Below are positions 11,614-13,954 of a DNA stretch of 13,954 nt, piece by piece. The stretch's first letter is position 1; every line of letters begins with the position of its first letter. This stretch comes from DASZHC01 sp035938215 (GTDB lineage Bacteria; Verrucomicrobiota; Verrucomicrobiia; Chthoniobacterales; JAFAMB01): NCBI GenBank assembly GCA_035938215.1, contig DASZHC010000258.1, positions 1-13,954 of the forward strand, given 5' to 3'. Both the position numbers and the translations under genes were made by a program. The notes below the pieces were generated by a model, which searched no databases, was not told the DNA's origin, and worked only from the letters and a program-made list of their open reading frames with translations.

Positions 11614-11744
11614 CTGGAGCCGCTCAGGAAGCGGCTCGGGAGAAAATGGGGCTTAAATCCAGGCAGAACGGAGTGAACTCCTTAGCCGTAGCCATGCAGT
11701 TGCGTTGAACCGCATTTTCCCCAGCCTTATCCTGGCGAGGTTGG

Positions 11745-11994
11745 CTAAGATGGAGGCGGGCTAGCGCAAGCCAACGAACAGAAAACGCCAGTCTAGTCTT
11801 TGAAAAACTCAGGCGGCGTACCCTCGAAAGCATGTCCAGCGAACTGGAACGCCCAGGCGGTAAGGAACAACCCCACGGCGATCTTTCAGAATCCCCGCAT
11901 GAACGGCGCGATCAGCAAAAGCGAAATCGAGAGTGCGATCATCGGCATTCCGAATGTATGGAATGCTCGATTAACCGGATCCTGGAGACGTGTT
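11745..11994 (-). pseudogene. Broken Mpo1-like (DUF962) membrane protein gene
   Basis: Reading the - strand from about 11994 downward gives LQDPVNRAFHTFGMPMIALS, then a hydrophobic stretch. An in-frame TGA follows (plus-strand 11886-11888), then FLTAWAFQFAGHAFEGTPPE and FFKD with a stop at 11793-11795. The next expected block of the family (W-R-F-L...RWW) appears in another frame as RLAFSVRWLALARL. The HPxNRxxHxxGxP start and the AWxxQFxGHxFEGxPP motif are hallmarks of the YGL010w/Mpo1-like family, whose yeast member is a 2-hydroxy fatty acid dioxygenase. One in-frame stop, one frameshift and a missing N-terminus make this a pseudogene. The limits are approximate. Sequencing errors could mimic both lesions, but neighbouring remnants are decayed too. 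Confidence 0.7.
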
Positions 11995-12001
11995 TTCCGT
12001 C

Positions 12002-12112
12002 TCAGCGGACGTATCCGAGGTCGATCGCCCAGAGCGAGTTGATGAATGCCTGCTCAAACGATGTGAAATCGTGGCAGACAACTCCCGAGCGGACGATAAC
12101 CGAATCTGTAAC
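12002..12112 (-). pseudogene. Unassigned coding remnant, C-terminal fragment
   Basis: An open - strand frame, preceded by an in-frame stop (plus-strand 12113-12115), encodes VTDSVIVRSGVVCHDFTSF followed by EQAFINSLWAIDLGYVR and a TGA at 12002-12004. The composition, with aromatic and hydrophobic residues in a helix-like spacing, looks like real protein rather than chance. It lies just upstream of the Mpo1-like remnant on the same strand. I do not recognise the family. It is probably the end of a gene whose 5' part has been deleted or overwritten by the nucleoside hydrolase remnant. Confidence 0.35.
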
Positions 12113-12115
12113 CTA

Positions 12116-12560
12116 ATGGCCCCGTACGTTCGCCGTCCTGTCATTATCGATACCGATCCGGGCCCTCGACCTCCGTGCCTTGACTGCCGTCGCAGGAAAT
12201 GTCTCCTTAGAATTGGCGCAGCGCAACGCTCGTGTCGTCCGCGACTGGGCTGATCGTACCGACCTGCCAGTTTACGCCGGTTGTACTGGTCCCCTAAACG
12301 GTGATCTCCTGACAGCTGAAGATGTCACGGCATCTCCGGCATTGACGGAATCTCGGTTCGGCCCGGCTAGAATTCGTTTCACTGCGGCCGCTGGACACGG
12401 CAATTCGAGCACCCAATACGGCACTAGTTTTGCAGAATCATGACACCCTGATCAGTGCCGCTTCAGAGTGGGAGGTCTGGAACATGCCAACGCCCAGATC
12501 TAGTACAGAGTCGGCCCTCTACCGCTCGAGCATCCAACACAGGAGTTGGCTGTATCAGCC
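12116..12560 (+). pseudogene. Broken inosine-uridine-type nucleoside hydrolase gene
   Basis: The ATG at 12116 opens MAPYVRRPVIIDTDPG, the classic N-terminal calcium-binding start of IUNH-family ribonucleoside hydrolases (DTDPG at residues 12-16). The frame then jumps near 12163 to LDLRALTAVAGNVSLELAQR, continuing through WADRTDLPVYAGCTGPLNG to about 12320. The expected DDAxALxLA segment, which carries two further metal-binding aspartates, is missing, so roughly 15 codons were deleted. A second shift near 12325 gives HGISGIDGISV, matching the usual HG-x-x-G-x-DG block. A third near 12367 gives NTALVLQNHDTLISA, matching the TNxALAL block. Several frame changes and a lost catalytic segment make it non-functional. 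The 3' end is uncertain. Confidence 0.75.
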
Positions 12561-12723
12561 GGGGCGGCTGCTGTTCCGGATTCTCCAACGGTTTGCTTCG
12601 GAGCGACCTGCTGAATGTATCAGCCCGAAATTTTGAATTTCGGCTTCTTGCACCGATGCAGCGTGGCAATGACAAAAGCGGAAAAATCGGTCCTTGATCT
12701 ACATTTTCACGGGGACGTGAGAA
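12561..12723 (+). other. Gene-free stretch before the L,D-transpeptidase
   Basis: No convincing coding sequence is visible. One hairpin, CCGAAATT/AATTTCGG with a 3-nt loop (12625-12632 with 12636-12643), is present without a T-run. The stretch probably contains the decayed 3' part of the nucleoside hydrolase plus the upstream region of the next gene. Confidence 0.4.
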
Positions 12724-12765
12724 ATGCCGCTAGATCTGCGGCAGTCTTTTGCTATAAATCGTTGC

Positions 12766-13434
12766 ATGCGCGACTGCCGGGCCATTCTCATTCTTTTGAC
12801 GCTTGCGGTCCTATTCTCTGGATGCGCAACAAGAGATAGTGATCACCGAATCCTCATCAGCGTAGCCGATCAGAGCATGGAGCTTTACCACAAAGCGAGA
12901 CTGATTGGCCGATTCCTCATTTCCACGTCGAAATTCGGATTGGGCGATCGACCTGGAAGCCGCGCAACTCCGCTGGGACGCATGGAGGTGGCAACGAAGA
13001 TTGGGGCGGGCGCTCCGCTTGGCGCTGTCTTCAAGAGTCGTCGTCAAACCGGAGAAATCCTGCGGCCGGATGCGCCCGGGCGCGACCCGATTGTAACGAG
13101 AATTATTTGGCTCAAAGGCCTGCAATCCCAAAACCGCCATGCGTTTGGCCGATGCATCTACATCCATGGTACGCCGGAGGAACGTTATCTCGGGCATCCA
13201 GCAAGTTTCGGTTGCATTCGCATGCGATCGTCCGATGTGAGGACGGTTTTCGATACTATTGGAATGGGAGCCAGCGTCGACGTCATTCCGGGTCCGCTTC
13301 CGGATACGCCAAAACAAGAGGCTCTGGCGTCGACTGTTCCACCTGCCGCCCCGGTGGTTTCAGCAGCATCCCCTGGCGCAGCAATCGCGGCAGCATCCCC
13401 GGCGCCCGCTCGGGGGGGACTGGCAGCGCGTTAG
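12766..13434 (+). CDS. L,D-transpeptidase (YkuD domain) lipoprotein
   Basis: Such enzymes form 3-3 peptidoglycan cross-links or attach proteins to peptidoglycan in the periplasm. Starting at ATG 12766, the protein opens with MRDCRAILILLTLAVLFSGC, a positively charged start, hydrophobic core and lipobox-like LFSGC, so it is probably a lipoprotein anchored at Cys20. An in-frame ATG at 12724 would add 14 residues and blur the signal peptide. The YkuD domain covers about residues 28-177. Its catalytic block is IHGTPEERYLGHPA followed by SFGCIRM; His134 is the likely base and Cys150 the nucleophile. The usual SHGC is SFGC here. The last 35 or so residues are a Pro/Ala/Ser-rich tail, perhaps a flexible or cell-wall-spanning segment. 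It stands alone after decayed genes. A TGCTATAAAT (12750-12759) just upstream resembles an extended -10 but has no good -35. Confidence 0.9.
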   Translation: MRDCRAILILLTLAVLFSGCATRDSDHRILISVADQSMELYHKARLIGRFLISTSKFGLGDRPGSRATPLGRMEVATKIGAGAPLGAVFKSRRQTGEILRPDAPGRDPIVTRIIWLKGLQSQNRHAFGRCIYIHGTPEERYLGHPASFGCIRMRSSDVRTVFDTIGMGASVDVIPGPLPDTPKQEALASTVPPAAPVVSAASPGAAIAAASPAPARGGLAAR

Positions 13435-13717
13435 CCATCCAAACCGCGGCGGTTTCAACAAGGTAGCCGTCCGGCTGTTTCTCAGCCAACGCCGTTGGCA
13501 GTTCGCAGTTCGGCGTTCACCATTCACCATTCCGGGGTGTGGAGCGCACTCCCGGCGTCCTTGGCGTGATCAATCCCCTTGCAGAAAGAAATAAGTCTAG
13601 CGAGGCCGCGCCTCAGACTCCAGGAACTGGTGGTGGAAGCGCTTGGGGGCAAAGAGTTAGAGGTTCAGTGATGGAGCTTGATTTTTGATTAAAAAGGACC
13701 AGTCGTCGATGATTGGA
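13435..13717 (+). other. Gene-free stretch after the L,D-transpeptidase
   Basis: No coding sequence is convincing. Several short hairpins lie close together: AAACCGC/GCGGTTT (13441-13447 with 13449-13455), just after the stop and a weak terminator candidate, and GCCAAC/GTTGGC (13485-13490 with 13494-13499). Short tandem CAGTTCG- and CACCATT-like repeats occur around 13501-13535. Confidence 0.4.
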
Positions 13718-13813
13718 GGTAGGGCCGGATCTCCGAGCCGGCCGTTCTAACAAGGCAGACTCGTAAGGCTAGGGTGCCATTATCGGCGGGCAGCTCGGAG
13801 ATCTGCCCCTACC
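13718..13813. repeat. Inverted pair of small hairpin units
   Basis: Arms 13718-13744 and 13787-13813 are inverted copies, 23 of 27 positions matching. Each arm is also a hairpin by itself. The first is GGCCGG-ATCTCCGAG-CCGGCC (13723-13743). The second is GGGCAG-CTCGGAGAT-CTGCCC (13788-13808), whose loop is the reverse complement of the first loop. The stems differ between copies yet stay paired within each copy. This is the structure of a REP-like interspersed repeat. No gene overlaps it. Confidence 0.75.
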
Positions 13814-13837
13814 GAGCTTGACACCGACCGATCCAAA

Positions 13838-13945
13838 GTTCCTTGCACAAGTCACAGAGCCGGAGCTTCTTGTGATCGATTTGCCGGCTGGTGACACTAG
13901 CTAGCGTTCACAAGAGCCTGCGGCTCTGTGACTTGTGCAAGGAAC
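13838..13945. repeat. Large imperfect palindrome near the right edge
   Basis: A 25-bp perfect inverted repeat (13838-13862 with 13921-13945, beginning GTTCCTTGCACAAGTCACAG) continues inward as an imperfect one to about 13875 and 13908. The loop of about 32 nt contains a CTAGCTAG self-complementary core (13897-13904). The right arm has its own hairpin AGAGCC-TGC-GGCTCT (13913-13927), degraded in the left arm. The element ends 9 bp from the window edge and may be larger. Confidence 0.75.
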
Positions 13946-13954
13946 TTGGTTTTG

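Noticed and set aside
11638..11722. Inverted repeat GGGAGAAAATG / CATTTTCCCC
   Set aside because: It is imperfect, with a bulged A, a loop of about 64 nt and no supporting structure. It is too weak to call an element.
11800..12042. Plus-strand frame of 80 codons downstream of tsf
   Set aside because: The opposite strand of the same bases reads as Mpo1-like protein, which explains the open frame.
13259..13594. 111-codon plus-strand frame overlapping the end of the L,D-transpeptidase
   Set aside because: It overlaps a clearly coding frame and is Arg/Trp/Pro-rich with no motif.

Overview
The window is a bacterial translation/transcription housekeeping locus of roughly half GC followed by a decayed, repeat-rich flank. 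Gene order on the + strand is (rplJ tail) - rplL - rpoB - rpoC - PduO-type cobalamin adenosyltransferase - rpsB - tsf - two gene remnants - an L,D-transpeptidase lipoprotein. The RpoB and RpoC sequences, the short Ts, the SD-poor starts and the interspersed palindromes suggest a member of the PVC group, most likely Verrucomicrobiota from soil or a similar habitat. That placement is inference from general resemblance; no search was run.

Positions 1-9287 hold the ribosomal stalk protein L7/L12 and the beta and beta' subunits of RNA polymerase. rplL and rpoB are separated by 724 bp. This gap contains a 277-bp compound palindrome (561-837), then a row of small hairpins, then a good candidate promoter (TTGACA at 1072) for rpoBC. 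A well-formed intrinsic terminator follows rpoC at 9312-9349.

Positions 9389-11561 hold the ATP:cob(I)alamin adenosyltransferase, ribosomal protein uS2 and elongation factor Ts. rpsB and tsf are the usual pair; the adenosyltransferase is an uncommon neighbour for them. A long perfect hairpin follows tsf.

Positions 11614-12720 have no intact gene. They contain a broken Mpo1-like (DUF962) gene on the - strand, an unassigned - strand coding remnant, and a broken nucleoside hydrolase on the + strand. An intact YkuD-type L,D-transpeptidase lipoprotein follows (12766-13434). The last 520 bp are non-coding and carry two more large inverted-repeat elements.

No convincing new defence, mobile or biosynthetic system is visible. 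The strongest unexplained signal is the repeats. Three separate loci carry the same architecture: two hairpin units in inverted orientation. In two of them the loop or core is conserved while the stems differ but remain self-complementary.
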